Both the position numbers and the translations under genes were made by a program. Positions 23,680 through 25,618 of a stretch of DNA of 25,618 bases are shown piece by piece. This DNA is from Smittium mucronatum (Eukaryota; Kickxellomycota; Harpellomycetes; Harpellales; Legeriomycetaceae). The stretch covers positions 1 to 25,618 of the forward strand of contig LSSL01003876.1 in assembly GCA_001953115.1 (NCBI GenBank), written 5' to 3'. The notes beneath the pieces were generated by a model. The model was not told the DNA's origin and made no database searches. It worked only from the letters and a program-made list of their open reading frames with translations. Every line of letters starts with the position of its first letter. Position 1 is the first letter of the stretch.

Positions 23680-24946
23680 TTATTTGATAGGATTTTTAGA
23701 TGATATTATAACGGTTCCATCAGATTTAGATGATTCTAAGGTTCCGTCTGAATACTCAGTGTGAAATCTGCCGTCTGGAAACGAGTATTTTACAGTTCCT
23801 GATGGATATGTAGTTTTTTTAATACCCGTTTTGTGGAAAGTATACGTCTTTTCATTATTTGATACATTAAACTACAAATAATTGGTGAATGTAAATTAAA
23901 AGTTTTACATTTATATATAAGGAAATTTACCATAATAGAATCGCCGTTAACCAAAAATACTTTATTTATGTTGGGATATAATAATGATTTGACTGTTCCA
24001 TCGGGATAACCAATAATTTTATTTTTGTCCTCAAACTCCCAAACTAGTTTACCGTTTTTAAGTTTAGATTCCTATTTTTTATCAAAATAATAACATTAAC
24101 AGGCAAATTTAAATATTCCAAGTCGAAATCTTGAAAAATTATAAATAAAAATTTACACTAAAAAATGTTCTTGAGCGGCTTCCGTATATAGAATCTTTAA
24201 TTGCAAGCATTCGGTTTGTAATGTGGGTGTTCTCAATAGATTTTTCTGATAAATGTAAAAAAAAAACTTGAAAGAAAAACTTGTAATATGGTGGAGATTT
24301 CTTGACGTACCAGTTTCTCGTTTTTCGTATAACATTCTAAAATTAAAGAGAATTTTTTCGGAAAAGAGAAATTAAAAAAAAAGGTATAGATTTCTTATTG
24401 ATAAAATTTAAAGCTTTCTTACTGATACAAATTGGGGTTAAGCTTATTTACACTCTCTGAATCTGAAACTGGGCTGACAATTTCAATACTACGCAAAAAT
24501 TCTGGAGTTTCTGCTAAATAGCTTTTAAATCCCTTAATATTATCTCTCTTTATAAAGGTATTTTGATTCCTGTTGCGTTTGGAAATTTTTTTGTGTTTAT
24601 TAATCACTTTGTCCCCACTATACACTTCAAAATCGTTTTTGGCAATAGGCGTTTTTAGTCCAAAATCAGCAGGTGAGATATGAGAGAAATCGGTCCTAAT
24701 TAAATCGAGTTCATTGTCTTTTGTAGCAATAAAATGGTTTTCGAAATTTTCATCCTAAAATAATTTAGTCTCATTTTATTAAAATAGTATGATAAATATA
24801 CTATATTGAGTTAATTGGGGAAGGTAATAGATAAGTAGTTATATGCTCGTTCGAACCTGGACATCTTCATATTTGAATTCGAGTAAACTTGGGGGTGGGA
24901 CGAATTCTTTTGATAATTCTGAATTGGTTTGGTTCCAGAAATTCAT
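23680..24946 (-). CDS. Compact SAS-4/CPAP-like protein with C-terminal TCP10_C (G-box) domain, six exons
   Basis: Minus-strand exons 24946-24857, 24754-24423, 24336-24311, 24245-24157, 24071-23931 and 23871-23680 join in frame to 289 residues. In centriole-bearing cells SAS-4/CPAP proteins build the centriole wall, and the C-terminal G-box beta-sheet binds STIL/Ana2. The domain covers about 180-285 and shows the repeated hydrophobic-P-x-G-T-V-K pattern: YPDGTVK (201-207), VNGDS, YPSGTVKYSFPDGR (248-261), YSDGTLE (266-272) and KSDGTVII (275-282). The order of strands, with a NNEKTYTFHKTG segment between the two halves, matches the CPAP G-box. The N-terminal half is polar, with FVPPPSLLEF (15-24), a basic patch HKKISKRNRN, and a Ser/Pro-rich stretch near 120-135; no family is recognised there. 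It is far shorter than animal CPAP. Exons 5-6 are certain; exons 1-4 rest on splice signals and phase. An upstream exon cannot be excluded. Confidence 0.85.
23872..23930 (-). other. SAS-4-like intron 5
   Basis: A 59-base phase-0 intron, GTAAAT...TTGTAG, within the G-box domain. Removal joins NGDSIM to FNVSNNEK and keeps the domain continuous. Confidence 0.9.
24072..24156 (-). other. SAS-4-like intron 4
   Basis: An 85-base phase-0 intron, GTAAAT...AAATAG, just before the G-box. The donor matches intron 5. A GTGTAA donor two bases upstream would suit a different frame of exon 4 (see rejected items). Confidence 0.75.
24246..24310 (-). other. SAS-4-like intron 3
   Basis: A 65-base phase-1 intron, GTACGT...TTATCAG, with a strong pyrimidine tract on the coding strand. 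Reading through it stays open but gives a Phe-rich stretch that is plainly the translated pyrimidine tract. Confidence 0.75.
24337..24422 (-). other. SAS-4-like intron 2
   Basis: An 86-base phase-2 intron, GTAAGA...ATTTTAG, with the best donor of the gene. It leaves a following exon of only 26 bases. Confidence 0.8.
24755..24856 (-). other. SAS-4-like intron 1
   Basis: A 102-base phase-0 intron ending ACTAAATTATTTTAG, with a good branch-like ACTAA. The donor is weak: GTTCGA (chosen, at 24856) or GTCCAG six bases upstream, both in phase. The choice adds or removes two residues (V, Q). Confidence 0.65.
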
Positions 24947-25618
24947 GTTTATTCCTAATTATATCTTTATTTCAGTAAAAGGACAATATCAGTTGGCGTT
25001 TAATAATAGAATACTACACATTATGTGCGGTTTGCCATTGGGCTAGTATTGTCGATTTACAGTAGGCTATAATTCACACTTGATTTTACGTCTGTCCAAC
25101 CAAATAAATAGTCATGAAAAAAACCTAACAATATCATACCCCACCAATAGGAACAACTATTTTAAACCAAAACATGGCTCTCCAGTTAGAATCCCTAAGC
25201 CCAAAAATCCTGGGTAAAGGCTAATCTATTCACAGCATTGTTGCTGTTAGGAAAAATAATTGCTAGCATTCTTTCTGCCCAACAAAATAATTTTAAATAA
25301 AGTGATCGGCTCATATGCATTTCTCTTTAGATTTTTTTTTGATATATGAGATTGACACATTACGAAAATTTCAACGTTTAAAAATTTAAATAAAATTGTC
25401 GTGATCAACATTTGGAGGGCTAAAACCAATTTCTGCATCCATAGTCAATTTATACTAGTTAAAAACACTTTACTAATAAAGCTCGGTGTTACATATTTGG
25501 CCCAGGCGCCATTTGTTTAATTTAAAATACTTTGGTGTTCTGAGCTGAACTCTTATTTTTAGTTCTGTAACAATAGCTGATTTGAAGTTTGGGGGTCCTT
25601 GTTGTAATAAGACTAGTT
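24947..25618. other. Right-end flank, no gene recognised
   Basis: The promoter side of the SAS-4-like gene. It is moderately AT-rich with no open frame above about 65 codons that resembles protein. ATAATTAG just upstream of the ATG at 24946 could be an acceptor, so an upstream exon or 5' UTR intron is possible. The plus-strand open frame 24843-25046 is antisense to exon 1. No RNA gene was seen. Confidence 0.5.

Noticed and set aside
24159..24335. Alternative exon 4 of the SAS-4-like gene without intron 3 (frame with LQTECLQLKILYTEAAQEHF)
   Set aside because: It needs translation of a pyrimidine tract (Phe-rich) and a GTGTAA donor, while the chosen model uses GTACGT, CAG and GTAAAT signals with matching phases. 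Kept as a possible isoform only.
24843..25046. 67-codon plus-strand open frame
   Set aside because: It lies opposite exon 1 of the SAS-4-like gene and has no recognisable feature.
25431..25520. TGTAACACC and TGGCGCC words suggesting an LTR end and primer-binding site
   Set aside because: The words are in the wrong order and spacing for an LTR/primer-site junction and have no partner LTR in the window.
1..25618. CRISPR arrays, tRNA, rRNA and snRNA genes
   Set aside because: No regularly spaced direct repeats, no tRNA T-loop/acceptor pattern and no rRNA or snRNA core words were found. The GTTCGA near 24851-24856 is in the SAS-4-like gene and has no tRNA context.

Overview
The window is AT-rich nuclear DNA from a eukaryote, most likely an early-diverging fungus. 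The evidence is intron-bearing genes with short GT...AG introns (about 59-149 bases), start codons with A at -3, a kinesin-5 motor that reads like the fungal BimC/Cut7 type, and gene bodies that are clearly less AT-rich than the extremely AT-rich DNA around them. A C-terminal domain of the centriole protein SAS-4/CPAP family suggests a lineage that has, or recently had, centrioles (zoosporic fungi), or one that keeps centriole-like structures. The exact taxon cannot be fixed from sequence alone.

Layout. Bases 1-3797 hold no recognisable gene, but contain one copy (about 720-1310, minus orientation) of a diverged repeat of roughly 0.5-0.6 kb. A single-exon sugar O-acetyltransferase (maltose/galactoside acetyltransferase type) lies at 3798-4370 (+). 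A three-exon kinesin-5 gene of 1208 codons lies at 5386-9246 (+). From about 9250 to 21480 there is a gene-free, very AT-rich block of about 12 kb. A second copy of the repeat follows at about 21490-22060 in the opposite orientation. Next comes a broken, stop-containing coding relic (22137-22796, +) that ends 9 bases before a two-exon BUD32/PRPK kinase gene (22806-23502, +). Converging on BUD32, 177 bases away, is a six-exon minus-strand gene (24946-23680) for a compact 289-residue protein ending in a TCP10_C/G-box domain. The last 0.7 kb shows nothing recognisable.

How the genes relate. Kinesin-5 (spindle bipolarity) and the SAS-4-like protein (centriole or spindle pole) both concern microtubule organisation, but they are about 14 kb apart and nothing suggests co-regulation. 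BUD32 belongs to the KEOPS tRNA-modification complex. The acetyltransferase is a metabolic enzyme of unknown substrate. The parts most worth a second look are the compact SAS-4-like gene, the inverted repeat pair, the AT-rich desert with recurring GC-containing words, and the decayed element against the BUD32 start.
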